From the NCBI GenBank assembly GCA_021833065.1, contig JAKBGO010000001.1:1-64000 (forward strand): 64,000 nt of DNA, written 5' to 3'. This document shows positions 10,634 through 20,477 of this stretch, piece by piece. The notes under the pieces were generated by a model. The model was not told where the DNA came from, ran no database searches, and saw only the letters and a list, made by a program, of their open reading frames with translations. The position numbers were made by a program, and so were the translations under genes. Origin of the DNA: a bacterium. GTDB taxonomy: Bacteria; Patescibacteriota; Saccharimonadia; Saccharimonadales; UBA4665. Every line of letters begins with the position of its first letter. The first letter of the stretch is position 1.

Positions 10634-11215
10634 ATGGATAACAAAAAAAGATGTTCCTGGTGCTTATCCTCAGAACTTTATATTGATTATCATGATAATT
10701 TTTGGGGTGTACCGGTATTTGACGACAAACTTATTTTTGAATTTTTGTCGCTAGAAGGAGCGCAAGCAGGGCTAAACTGGTTAACTGTTTTAAAAAGACG
10801 CGCTCAATACAGCCAGGCTTTTAACGATTTTAATATTAAAAAGGTTGCTGAATTTAATGATCAAAACATAGCTGAAATTATTCAAAATTTTGATGTCATT
10901 AAAAATCAGCTGAAAATAAAGTCGGTTATTAATAACGCGAAAATTTTAAGATATAAATTTTCAAAAGAAGGCAGTTTTAGTCAATTTATCTGGAAATACG
11001 TAAACTTTAAACCGGTTAATAATTCTTTTGTCAGCTTAAATCAAATTCCGTCTTATGATGATATTTCTCTTAGAATGAGCAAGGAATTAAAAAAACTTGG
11101 TTTTACTTTTGTTGGTCCGACAATTTGTTATGCATTTATGCAAGCAATCGGATTGGTAAATGATCATTTAGTCGATTGTTATAGATATAATGAAATAAGA
11201 TCACTTATTTTTTAG
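10634..11215 (+). CDS. tag: DNA-3-methyladenine glycosylase I
   Basis: CSWCLSSELYIDYHDNFWGVPVFDDKLIFEFLSLEGAQAGLNWLTVLKRR; FVGPTICYAFMQAIGLVNDH. Confidence 0.93.
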   Translation: MDNKKRCSWCLSSELYIDYHDNFWGVPVFDDKLIFEFLSLEGAQAGLNWLTVLKRRAQYSQAFNDFNIKKVAEFNDQNIAEIIQNFDVIKNQLKIKSVINNAKILRYKFSKEGSFSQFIWKYVNFKPVNNSFVSLNQIPSYDDISLRMSKELKKLGFTFVGPTICYAFMQAIGLVNDHLVDCYRYNEIRSLIF

Positions 11216-11696
11216 TTTCTGCCGGAACCCGCTCTTTTACAAATCGATGATAACCAAAGAACAATACCACTATCAGGCCGATTGTCACTGTTAAGAATGT
11301 GTATTTCGTATCCTGAGACGCGAAGCCTCTGATTATGCTGTAGATTAACGTGAACAATCCACCCACCAAAACACCATCAGCCAGTAGTTTTATTCGATGT
11401 TCGAAAACCAAACTGATTACTAAAAAGATTACCCCGACACAAAGTGTTATTATCGACGTATTTCGATTGTATGGCTTCATGGCGTTATCATACACTCTTA
11501 TTTGCTGGTCATAATTATTTTGAATTTGTATTTGAGACGGAGTTAATTCCTTACCTCCGTTATTAAGTTCGATGGGATATTGTGGCATCCTCGGGCTTGA
11601 GTAAAAAGTTGCTGTTCCCACGCCAACGAAAACGGCTAGCAATACCCCTAGAAATAGGGTGTAAACCAGTCGAAGTATTTTATTATCTTCACTCAT
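11205..11696 (-). CDS. Hypothetical membrane protein
   Basis: Multiple TM segments; full-length ORF. Confidence 0.6.
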   Translation of the reverse strand: MSEDNKILRLVYTLFLGVLLAVFVGVGTATFYSSPRMPQYPIELNNGGKELTPSQIQIQNNYDQQIRVYDNAMKPYNRNTSIITLCVGVIFLVISLVFEHRIKLLADGVLVGGLFTLIYSIIRGFASQDTKYTFLTVTIGLIVVLFFGYHRFVKERVPAETKK

Positions 11697-11845
11697 ATTA
11701 ATACCTCCTTGATATTACAGGCTCATTATAGTTCTTAGAAAGGTAAAACAAGTGTAACTTATTTCACACTTATCCTTCAGATCCAATTTTGATTATTTTG
11801 TTTATGGTTATATTGTGTTAACATAACCAAAAAGGATAAATAAAT

Positions 11846-12589
11846 ATGTTTTCATCAATAACTTATCAATACACAACAATGAATGGCGGTATGACCACAA
11901 CTACTTCTGGCACAACCTCGCTGTCGCATGTAATGGCTTTGTTAACGGCCTTCATGATACCAATTTTGATATTTGGCGTACTCATGATTGTATGTACGTG
12001 GTTAATTTTCAAAAAAGCTAATAAACCGGGATGGGCTTCGATTGTTCCTTTTTACAATACTTGGCTGATGTTTGAACTTGGTGGTAAACCTGGCTGGTGG
12101 TCATTATTGCTTCTAATACCTTTTGTTAACATAGTCGGGACTGTACTTTATATCATTGCTCTGATTGAACTTTCAAAAAGATTCGGAAAGCCAGGTGCCT
12201 TTGTGTTACTGTTAATATTCTTGCCAATAGTAGGTTATCCTATACTAGCTTTCGATAAATCGACCTATAACGACGGTAGCTCAATGAACCCATCATCTAC
12301 TGGTGGTGCTCAGCAAGCAGTAGGGTATAGTCCAAATATGCCTCCACAACAACCTATGGCTCAACCTCAACCAGTTGATTATCAGCAACCTGCTTTTCAG
12401 CCGACAGTTCAACCACAACCCACCTATTCTCAAACAGTAGAACCTTCTCAACCTCAACCACAGCCCAGTGTTGAACAAATGCCTTCTGATAACATGAACC
12501 AAAACCCGTCACCCTCTAACTTCAATGAAGCTAGTGGACCCCAAACGAATACTGATTTGGGTAATCCAACTCAGCCTCAAAATCTCTAG
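11846..12589 (+). CDS. DUF5684-like membrane protein with Pro/Gln-rich C-terminal tail
   Basis: KANKPGWASIVPFYNTWLMFELGGKPGWWSLLLLIPFVNIVG followed by a low-complexity P/Q tail. Confidence 0.65.
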   Translation: MFSSITYQYTTMNGGMTTTTSGTTSLSHVMALLTAFMIPILIFGVLMIVCTWLIFKKANKPGWASIVPFYNTWLMFELGGKPGWWSLLLLIPFVNIVGTVLYIIALIELSKRFGKPGAFVLLLIFLPIVGYPILAFDKSTYNDGSSMNPSSTGGAQQAVGYSPNMPPQQPMAQPQPVDYQQPAFQPTVQPQPTYSQTVEPSQPQPQPSVEQMPSDNMNQNPSPSNFNEASGPQTNTDLGNPTQPQNL

Positions 12590-12750
12590 AGCCAATAGAC
12601 TAATCACAATTTTTGTAACATCACGATAGTCGAATTATTATCAATCGGATAATCTAGACTCTAAGCTTCGCTTATTCCCTCAAAACATTTTAAAACTACC
12701 AGTAATTGTAAGCCCGTATAACTGTTTGTATCACTATTCTTTAAAACAAA

Positions 12751-12771
12751 AAGCCACGAAGACTGTGGCTT
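12751..12771 (-). terminator. Rho-independent terminator downstream of tRNA-Lys
   Basis: Stem AAGCCAC/GTGGCTT; minus strand followed by TTTGTTTT. Confidence 0.7.
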
Positions 12772-12794
12772 AAATATATCTTTAAGAAGAATTT

Positions 12795-12871
12795 TGGAGG
12801 ACCCAGTGAGACTTGAACTCACGACACCCTGCTTAAAAGGCAGGTGCTCTAACCAACTGAGCTATGGGTCC
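12795..12871 (-). tRNA. tRNA-Lys(TTT)
   Basis: GGACCCATAGCTCAGTTGGTTAGAGCACCTGCCTTTTAAGCAGG...TGGGTCCTCCA cloverleaf; CCA encoded. Confidence 0.96.
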
Positions 12872-12988
12872 GTATTTAACGTTGCTTTAACTTCTATAAT
12901 TATCCTAAAAAAATCAAAAAAGTCAATCTAAAAACAGATGAGATATTTTAAAATAATGTTATAATAACAGAGATAAAGAGAGTATATT

Positions 12989-13726
12989 ATGTCCGGACAT
13001 TCAAAATGGTCGACCATTAAACGTCAAAAAGAGCTAAAAGATGCCCAACGTGGTGCTGTCTTTACTAAAATAGCCAACGCTATTGCTATAGCTGCTAGAA
13101 GTGGCACCGATCCTGACACGAACTTTGCCCTAAGACTGGAAATTGATCGTGCTAAGGCTGCTAATATGCCTCAGGCTAATATTCAGCGAGCGATTAATCG
13201 AGTAGCAGATAAAAATGCTGCCGATTTACAAGAAGTTCTTTATGAGGGTTATGGCCCGGGCGGGGTCGCCATTTTAGTTAGTGTTACAACCGATAATATT
13301 AACAGAACTTATCCCGAAGTTCGACTGGCCTTTTCTAAGCACGGTGGAAACATTGCCGAAAAGGGTTCGGTAGCCTTTCAGTTTGATCACAAAGGGGCAA
13401 TTCAAGTTAAACAATCGGTAGATGATGTTTTATTAAAAGCCATAGAAGCCGGCGCAGACGATGTTATAGACGAATCCGGTTCTACTATAATCTATACGGA
13501 CAACAAGATGTTGGCTCAAGTCAGAGACGGGCTAAGAAACTCATCCGTCGATATTATTTCAGCTGAACTCGTTTATGTTCCAAAACAACTCGTCAAAATT
13601 ACTGAACAAGAAACTGCTGGTAAAATCATGAGACTGGTATCTGCGTTAGAGGATGTAGACGGAGTTAACGACATTTATTCCAATTATGACATCGACGATG
13701 AAGTAATGGATAGATTAAATAGCTAA
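12989..13726 (+). CDS. yebC: YebC/PmpR family regulator
   Basis: MSGHSKWSTIKRQKELKDAQRGAVFTKIANAI; YEGYGPGGVAILV. Confidence 0.96.
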   Translation: MSGHSKWSTIKRQKELKDAQRGAVFTKIANAIAIAARSGTDPDTNFALRLEIDRAKAANMPQANIQRAINRVADKNAADLQEVLYEGYGPGGVAILVSVTTDNINRTYPEVRLAFSKHGGNIAEKGSVAFQFDHKGAIQVKQSVDDVLLKAIEAGADDVIDESGSTIIYTDNKMLAQVRDGLRNSSVDIISAELVYVPKQLVKITEQETAGKIMRLVSALEDVDGVNDIYSNYDIDDEVMDRLNS

Positions 13727-13731
13727 AGATA

Positions 13732-14202
13732 ATGAGAATTATTGGCATAGATCCCGGAACAGGCATACTTGGTTTTGGTGTAATTGACGCTGATAAAGGA
13801 AAATTTAGCCTTGTTGATGCCGGTGTTATCAGAACTAGTCCAAAAGAAGATGATGCAACCAGACTGGTAACTATTTACGATGAATTGAAGTCGGTTATCG
13901 ATGATGTAAACGCAGACGTAATGGCTGTCGAAAAACTTTTTTTCTCACAAAATGTTACTACCGCCATGACAGTATCTCAGGCCAGGGGCGTAATTTTATT
14001 AATAGGCGTAAAAGCCGGTCTTAAGGTCTTTGATTATACGCCGTTACAGATTAAGCAGGCTCTAACCGGTTATGGTAGAGCTGAAAAAAAGCAAATTCAA
14101 GAAATGGTTAGAGTGATTCTTAAGCTCGATACTGTTCCTAAACCCGACGATTGCGCCGATGCCTTAGCGGCTGCAATTACACACGGTATGACTTTAAGAT
14201 AA
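13732..14202 (+). CDS. ruvC: Holliday junction endonuclease RuvC
   Basis: RIIGIDPGTGILGFGVID, MAVEKLFFSQNVTTAMTVSQARGV, DDCADALAAAITH. Confidence 0.96.
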   Translation: MRIIGIDPGTGILGFGVIDADKGKFSLVDAGVIRTSPKEDDATRLVTIYDELKSVIDDVNADVMAVEKLFFSQNVTTAMTVSQARGVILLIGVKAGLKVFDYTPLQIKQALTGYGRAEKKQIQEMVRVILKLDTVPKPDDCADALAAAITHGMTLR

Positions 14203-14225
14203 GAGTTGTGTTAAGCTAGAAGATA

Positions 14226-14807
14226 ATGATAGCTAGTTTAAGAGGGAAAATAATTAATTTATTTGAGGACAGTGTGATTGTCGATGTCTCCGGTGTCGGC
14301 TACGGAGTCTATGTTAATTTATTTGATTTAAATTCAATCTCGCCAGATCAGGAAGTAAATTTTTTTGTTTATGAACATATTCGCGAACAGGTTCATGATC
14401 TCTACGGCTTCTTAACGTTAGAAACTAAAACCTTTTTTGAGGCATTGTTAGACGTCTCCGGTGTCGGGCCCAAAATGGCTTTGAAGGTACTCGATATAGG
14501 CAAGGTTTCAGACATAAAAAAGGCAATTGCCAGTTCGAATGTCTTATACATTAAACAGGCGTCTGGAGTCGGTCAAAAAGTAGCCGAGAGAATAATAATT
14601 GAACTTAAAAACAAGGTTTTTGTTGATAACAGTGCCGACATTGAGCTTGGTAATATGATAAATAAGATTGATCAAAGCGATGAAGCGATGCAGGCTTTAA
14701 TGGCTCTTGGCTATAGTCAAAATGATGCCTCAAAGGCTTTGATGAATGTTGATAGATCGCTTCCGGTATCAGAACAAATTAAACTGGCATTAAAAGAGAA
14801 AAAATAA
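14226..14807 (+). CDS. ruvA: Holliday junction helicase subunit RuvA
   Basis: [38 protein letters not shown]; between ruvC and ruvB. Confidence 0.95.
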   Translation: MIASLRGKIINLFEDSVIVDVSGVGYGVYVNLFDLNSISPDQEVNFFVYEHIREQVHDLYGFLTLETKTFFEALLDVSGVGPKMALKVLDIGKVSDIKKAIASSNVLYIKQASGVGQKVAERIIIELKNKVFVDNSADIELGNMINKIDQSDEAMQALMALGYSQNDASKALMNVDRSLPVSEQIKLALKEKK

Positions 14808-15856
14808 TGATTGATAGAATTGTTAGTCCTTTAAACAATGAGGATGAAGAACCAAAAGAAATTGAAATAGACAATAATCTGAGACCGCGCGACTTTGCCA
14901 GCTACATTGGTCAAGACAGGCTTAAGAAAAATCTACAATTATCGATACAGGCTGCTAAACAGCGAAGCGAACCGCTGGATCATGTATTGCTATATGGTCC
15001 TCCCGGCCTTGGAAAAACAACAATGGCAAATGTTATAGCCCATGAAATGGCCGCACAGATTAAGGTCACTTCAGGTCCGGCCATCGAAAGAGCCGGAGAC
15101 CTAGCTAGTCTGCTAACAAATTTGAGCGATAATGACATACTGTTTATTGACGAAATTCATCGAATTAATAGGAATGTTGAAGAAGTTTTGTATAGTGCCA
15201 TGGAAGATTTTAAATTGGATATCATGCTTGGTAAAGGGCCTAGTGCCAGGAGCCTGCGACTTGACCTGCCAAAATTTACAATCATTGGCGCTACCACCAG
15301 AACCGGATCTTTATCGGCTCCACTGAGAGATAGATTCGGTATTATTCATCGTTTGGAGTTTTATACCCCACAAGAAATAGAAAAAATTATTAAAAGAGCG
15401 GCTTCCATTCTAAATGTTAAAATCGACGACGAATCAGCTAAAGAACTAGCTAAACGATCAAGATTGACGCCTAGAATTTCCAATCGATTATTGAAAAGGG
15501 TAAGGGATTACGCTGAAGTCCACGGTGAGGGTAAAATTACGACCAGTATCAGCTTTAAGGCTTTGGAACTACTTGATATTGATGATTTGGGACTTGATGC
15601 TGCCGATCGAATGTTGCTTGAGGCTATTATATTAAATTACGATGGCGGTCCGGTGGGTCTTGAGACTTTAGCAGCTTTAACTTCTGAAGAAACTTCGACG
15701 ATTGAAGATTTTTTTGAGCCGTATTTAATGCAGATTGGATTATTGGAGAGAACTCCGCGTGGTCGAAAGGCGACATTTAAGGCCTATAAACACTTAAAGA
15801 TAGATAATAAAAATAAACAATCCGAAAAGGGCAGCAACCAGTCCAGTCTTGTTTAG
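14807..15856 (+). CDS. ruvB: Holliday junction helicase RuvB
   Basis: [72 protein letters not shown]. Confidence 0.98.
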   Translation: MIDRIVSPLNNEDEEPKEIEIDNNLRPRDFASYIGQDRLKKNLQLSIQAAKQRSEPLDHVLLYGPPGLGKTTMANVIAHEMAAQIKVTSGPAIERAGDLASLLTNLSDNDILFIDEIHRINRNVEEVLYSAMEDFKLDIMLGKGPSARSLRLDLPKFTIIGATTRTGSLSAPLRDRFGIIHRLEFYTPQEIEKIIKRAASILNVKIDDESAKELAKRSRLTPRISNRLLKRVRDYAEVHGEGKITTSISFKALELLDIDDLGLDAADRMLLEAIILNYDGGPVGLETLAALTSEETSTIEDFFEPYLMQIGLLERTPRGRKATFKAYKHLKIDNKNKQSEKGSNQSSLV

Positions 15857-16146
15857 AATGGATTGCTTCTGGCTTGCTCGAAAAGTGATTGCACTGTTAC
15901 ATTATTATTTTGTAGCTGCTGCAACTGATAGATCACCGATTGATTTAAATGTTCAGGAGTAGTTACATTTGTGGTGGCAGTAGTTTGTGAGGTACTAGCA
16001 GAAATTTGGCCGAGATTATTTATCTTAATTATTAGCAATCCATACAGAGCAAATATAAAAACCATGTAAGTAATTAAACGATGTTTATTAATAATTGCCA
16101 GAATTCTTTTGAATGGACTGAGATATTTCGTAATTGAATCAAGCAT
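15853..16146 (-). CDS. Hypothetical one-TM protein of the pilus operon (PilP-position)
   Basis: Single N-proximal TM; last gene of the pilM-N-O transcription unit. Confidence 0.5.
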   Translation of the reverse strand: MLDSITKYLSPFKRILAIINKHRLITYMVFIFALYGLLIIKINNLGQISASTSQTTATTNVTTPEHLNQSVIYQLQQLQNNNVTVQSLFEQARSNPF

Positions 16147-16147
16147 T

Positions 16148-16789
16148 TTAAGCTCCGGGTTTTATATAAATGTTAAGTGATATATTGAATGTGACATAGT
16201 TTGGATTTTGGGAGTTGGGGGTTATTAACAGTGAGGTAACCTGAGCTGTTTGTCTATTATTTTCAAGACCTTGAAGGAAATTAATAAACTCGGAAAAAGT
16301 TGTTAGTTGGTTAGCTTGAGAAGAGCTAGCAATTGTAATGGGTAGAGTATACAAACCGGGAATGGTTGGGACCTTCACTAGTTGAGAGAGATTTGGGTTG
16401 GCGCCTGACAGAGCACTTACTGTTGGTGAAGCAGTCCCACTTGTTACTACACCAAGGTTTGAGGATGGGAATGTAATCGATCCGATTGATACATTATTAG
16501 CAGCCGCAATATTAATTATTTGTCTGACTGTTTGGGTTTGGTCTTTATTCTGGGGAACTACGGTTTGAGCAATACTGTATAGAGAAGAGTATTTCTTTAA
16601 CTCGGCTTTGGCGTTGATCAGACTCAACTGTTCTTCGTTGAGTGAGGAAATTTTAGCTTGTTGAGACGATAAAATTTGTCCCTTGGAGTTTAGTATATTG
16701 TTAATTTCATATGTCCCTAAGACTGAAAATAGCAAAGAAAGGACAAGTAGACCTATCATTCCATAAAAAATATTGCGATGGTTTATCAT
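16148..16789 (-). CDS. PilO-like type IV pilus inner-membrane protein
   Basis: N-terminal TM then coiled coil; follows pilN-like gene. Confidence 0.65.
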   Translation of the reverse strand: MINHRNIFYGMIGLLVLSLLFSVLGTYEINNILNSKGQILSSQQAKISSLNEEQLSLINAKAELKKYSSLYSIAQTVVPQNKDQTQTVRQIINIAAANNVSIGSITFPSSNLGVVTSGTASPTVSALSGANPNLSQLVKVPTIPGLYTLPITIASSSQANQLTTFSEFINFLQGLENNRQTAQVTSLLITPNSQNPNYVTFNISLNIYIKPGA

Positions 16790-17379
16790 TTAACTGCCTT
16801 CTGGTTTATTAGTAAGAACTGGTTGGTGTTATTAAACAATGCCCTGAGTGATACAGTAAATGGCAAGTTGTTATTGCCGGTTGACCCCGAGTTGTTTATG
16901 GAAACTATATCAACATTTTTAAATAGACCTCTTGAAGGATCACTTAAGTTAACTTGAATCTGGGTGGCAGTGTTGTAGCTGCTGGCGTTCGCTGTTAGGT
17001 TTATGCCAGTAGAAGTACTGTTGATGCTTAATCCTGTTAGTGCTGTATTAGACGGCATAGCGGCACCAATTGCAGTTATCATTTTGGAAAACAAAATTTC
17101 TTGAGATAGCACCTTAGTTACCAATTTAAAGGTGTTTGAAAAATTTGTTATTTGAGTATTGGTTGAGGCAATATTTTCGGAATTTAGTTTATTTTGTATC
17201 GAGTTTATTTGTGATTGGTTATTATTCCAAGAATTTTTATATAAGATAAGGCCAAGTGTCGCAATCAACATTAATCCAACTGAACCGACAATTGATATGA
17301 CCAAGTATTTTCTTAACACCCTGTTTCTTCGAGCATAGATAAAATCCTTCTTTAACTGTTCAGGTAACAGGTTAATCAT
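16786..17379 (-). CDS. PilN-like protein
   Basis: MINLLPEQLKKD start plus N-terminal TM; follows pilM. Confidence 0.75.
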   Translation of the reverse strand: MINLLPEQLKKDFIYARRNRVLRKYLVISIVGSVGLMLIATLGLILYKNSWNNNQSQINSIQNKLNSENIASTNTQITNFSNTFKLVTKVLSQEILFSKMITAIGAAMPSNTALTGLSINSTSTGINLTANASSYNTATQIQVNLSDPSRGLFKNVDIVSINNSGSTGNNNLPFTVSLRALFNNTNQFLLINQKAVK

Positions 17380-17380
17380 T

Positions 17381-18448
17381 TTAAAAGGTCTCCTTAGGAT
17401 TTGCCAAAGCTAAACCGGCAACTGTCGCATACATTGGTTTGTCGGCATCGCTTGGAGGTTGAAGACCTTTAAAACTAATAAAGTGCCACGGATCGGTATG
17501 TCTTACCGGTAGTCTAATCGAGTTGGTTAGATAGTCGCTTAGGCCGGGCATGTTTGCTCCACCACCAAGAGTTATTATCTGTCCGATTGGTCTGGAGTTG
17601 CCGTATCTTTCTTCATAATATCGATTCATTCGATTAATTTCTTTAATTACTTCCGCTAGAATCGGCTCAAGCGCCGCTTTAATTTCCGACTGTTTCTTAG
17701 ATAACTGAAGACCGTACTTGGTTTTTATCAAACCGGCCTCGGCAAGTGTTACGTTAAGCTTCTCTTTTATAGCATTAGTAAATATTTCTCCACCAGCTTG
17801 GACTGTACCAGTTACTAAGACGTGCTTGTCAAATATACTTATATCAGCTGATCTTGATCCAAAATCTATAATAACGGTCGCTATGTCACTTTGTGGATCA
17901 AGTGAAAAGAGCCTGCCCGATGAACTAAGTGTCGGTTCAATCAAAACTGTTTCAAGTCCTAATATCTCGGCAAGCCGTAGATAAGAGTCTACTATATCCT
18001 TTGGAACGGCAACGATGAATACATCTATCTCATCACTTGTTTGTCTAATAATTTCATAATCCAGATAAAGCTGATCCATTGGCACGTTAACGTACTGCTC
18101 AGCCTCCAGTCTTACCGCTTCGTTTATCTCTTTAGATTTCAAATTTGGCAGGGATATTGACCTTGTAAATGTCCTATAAGCCGGGATGGCAATAGCAACA
18201 CGTCTTGTTGTTATATCGCCGATAAGTTCCGTTTTAAAAAGTTTGGCAGCGGCTTCGGCGATTTTCTCAGCATCAACGACCACACCATCATTAATCACGC
18301 TTCTATCGAAACTGGTAAAGCCGTATCCTATAATCTTTTTTTGGTTATTGATTTGCTCAATCTGCATAACCTTTAGCGAACTTGGACCAATATCCAATCC
18401 GAAGATGGGTTTGTCGCCGAAAAAAAATGGTATTTTTGAGTTTTTCAA
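17381..18448 (-). CDS. pilM: Type IV pilus assembly ATPase PilM
   Basis: FGLDIGPSSLKVMQIE, VIIDFGSRSADISIF, ITLGGGANMPGL (actin-like fold). Confidence 0.9.
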   Translation of the reverse strand: MKNSKIPFFFGDKPIFGLDIGPSSLKVMQIEQINNQKKIIGYGFTSFDRSVINDGVVVDAEKIAEAAAKLFKTELIGDITTRRVAIAIPAYRTFTRSISLPNLKSKEINEAVRLEAEQYVNVPMDQLYLDYEIIRQTSDEIDVFIVAVPKDIVDSYLRLAEILGLETVLIEPTLSSSGRLFSLDPQSDIATVIIDFGSRSADISIFDKHVLVTGTVQAGGEIFTNAIKEKLNVTLAEAGLIKTKYGLQLSKKQSEIKAALEPILAEVIKEINRMNRYYEERYGNSRPIGQIITLGGGANMPGLSDYLTNSIRLPVRHTDPWHFISFKGLQPPSDADKPMYATVAGLALANPKETF

Positions 18449-18530
18449 TTTTATCCCACCGGTATTTTATTTCTTATAAATAGTATAACAAAAGATTTAA
18501 CATAAGCCAGATAAGTCTGTCTTTAAAAGA

Positions 18531-18557
18531 AATAATCCCGGGTATACCGGGATTATT
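18531..18557 (-). terminator. Rho-independent terminator between pilA and pilM
   Basis: Perfect 11-bp stem AATAATCCCGG/CCGGGATTATT followed on minus strand by TTCTTTT. Confidence 0.8.
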
Positions 18558-18578
18558 TAGATTGGTTAAACCTATTTA

Positions 18579-19085
18579 TTAATCTAGGTTGTGCTTAACA
18601 TCATATGTAGCTGGCGATGAACCCTCGTAGGTGGCAGTTAAAGTATATGCCGTACAAGTAGTATCGGTTGCTTCACAGTTAGCTGAGCTTCCGGTCGAAT
18701 CAACTGGGTAGTAATCGTAATTACCTGCAGAAGTAGGAGCAGTAGCGGCGTTTACTAAACAGTTAGTAGTCGAGCTTTGAACACAAGTTGCTGACGGATC
18801 AAGCAAAGCTGTTAAATCCAAGCTCTTCATGTTGGCAGCTACCCAGGTTGGGCTGTTTAAATCAGCGTATGAAGGGTAGTGTCCATTAGATTGGAAGTAA
18901 GCTTCCAAATTGGTTTGAACTGAGTTTAAGTCAGTTTGTCTCTTAGCGTTTCTAGCCTTCGCCTGAATACCCGCATAAGTTGTTATAACGATTGCCGCCA
19001 AGATACCAATGACAACAATCACAATTAGAAGTTCTACGATTGTAAATCCTTCTTGTCGTTTTTTTAGGGAGATCATGGGTCCCAC
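18579..19085 (-). CDS. pilA: Type IV prepilin (PilA-like)
   Basis: KKRQEGFTIVELLIVIVVIGILAAIVI class III prepilin signal; likely start ATG at 19076. Confidence 0.93.
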   Translation of the reverse strand: MGPMISLKKRQEGFTIVELLIVIVVIGILAAIVITTYAGIQAKARNAKRQTDLNSVQTNLEAYFQSNGHYPSYADLNSPTWVAANMKSLDLTALLDPSATCVQSSTTNCLVNAATAPTSAGNYDYYPVDSTGSSANCEATDTTCTAYTLTATYEGSSPATYDVKHNLD

Positions 19086-19185
19086 CCTCCTTTTAATATT
19101 GATCTTAATTTTAATATTGATTACTAATGTTATTTAGTTATCTATTCTGATTATAACCATAAGTGGAATTAAATCAAGCAATTTT

Positions 19186-20463
19186 TTAGCCACTTGGTAT
19201 CTGTTTGGTTAGGTTGGCAATCGGACCCATCACAGAGGCGGCAATTAATCCAACTCCCGCTCCAAGCATTACAATCATGACAGGCTCTATAATGGCCGCC
19301 AAGCCATCAATCAATACGCCCACTTCTTCTTCATAGAAATCGGCAATCTTTTCAAGCACTTCGTCTACTTGACCAGTTTCTTCTCCGACCAGCAGCATTT
19401 GAGCGACAATCGGTGGAAAATGAGGACTTCTGGAGATTGGATCGGAAAGTTGTTTGCCGTTTTGGACTTCTTTGGCTGCAGCCTTAAGTTCAGCCTCAAT
19501 CACCTTGTTGCCGATAGCCGATCCGGTGACATCCAAAGCGTCAAGCACTGTCACCCCTGCATTCATTAATGAGGCAAAAGTTCTGGAAAACCTGGCAATT
19601 GCAACTTTAAGGATAATTATTTTAACTACCGGTATTTTCAGTAACCAAAGGTGGAAGTTGTATTTTCCTTTATCGGTTTTAATGTAACGTAAGAAGTAGA
19701 AAAATCCTATCCCAAGGATTATGACGATAAAAATAAGGTTCGGAGTATCTTTAATTACCGGAATACTACTAAGACCTGGAATTAGTCTGATTATGGTTGC
19801 ATGGACTGAAGCGTTGGACATATCCAGTAATACCTGTGAGTAAACCGGTAGTTTGGCATGAGGTCCGGCCAGTGAGGTAATAATGCCCTCGATTTTGGGC
19901 ATGATAAAAAGCATGATTCCGAAGAAAGCCAAGATTGTAATCGTCAAAATAACAATCGGATACATCATGGCGCTTTTGATTTTTTTCTTAATACTGGCGT
20001 CTAGCTCGACCTGGGAGGCTAATCTTTTAAGTATTTTGTCTAAAATACCACCCTCCTCACCGGCCTTAATCATGCTGATATAGACTTCGCTGAAGACATC
20101 AGGAAACTTGGCGAATGATTCGCCCATCGATAAACCGCTCTCAACATCCTTAGTTATAAGTCCCAGTACCTCTCTTAGATAGATACTCTCACTGTCGGCT
20201 GCCAGAGCTGATAATGACCTGACCAGAGGTACTCCGGCGGTTATCATGGTTGATAGTTGTCTTGTGAATATGACCAAATCCTGAGTTTTTACTTTTTTAG
20301 CCGGTCCCAAAAGAGATGCATGTTTCTTTTTTTCAGCTTCAATCAGTAGGGGTTTCAGATTTTGTTTATGAAGCAACATTAAAAGTGCTTGTTTATTGAC
20401 TGCTTCGGCCGTGCCGGATATTGTTTTTCCTTCCTTAGTGGTCGCTTTATAGACAAAGTTCAT
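19186..20463 (-). CDS. pilC: Type II secretion/type IV pilus inner-membrane protein PilC
   Basis: FTRQLSTMITAGVPLVRSLSAL, duplicated T2SSF domains, FYEEEVGVLIDGLAAIIEPVMIV. Confidence 0.95.
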   Translation of the reverse strand: MNFVYKATTKEGKTISGTAEAVNKQALLMLLHKQNLKPLLIEAEKKKHASLLGPAKKVKTQDLVIFTRQLSTMITAGVPLVRSLSALAADSESIYLREVLGLITKDVESGLSMGESFAKFPDVFSEVYISMIKAGEEGGILDKILKRLASQVELDASIKKKIKSAMMYPIVILTITILAFFGIMLFIMPKIEGIITSLAGPHAKLPVYSQVLLDMSNASVHATIIRLIPGLSSIPVIKDTPNLIFIVIILGIGFFYFLRYIKTDKGKYNFHLWLLKIPVVKIIILKVAIARFSRTFASLMNAGVTVLDALDVTGSAIGNKVIEAELKAAAKEVQNGKQLSDPISRSPHFPPIVAQMLLVGEETGQVDEVLEKIADFYEEEVGVLIDGLAAIIEPVMIVMLGAGVGLIAASVMGPIANLTKQIPSG

Positions 20464-20477
20464 ATGCTTATTTTAAC

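Noticed and set aside
12293-12502. Low-complexity P/Q-rich repeat as a tandem repeat or antisense gene
   Set aside because: Irregular P/Q-rich tail of a DUF5684-like membrane protein; no consistent repeat unit.
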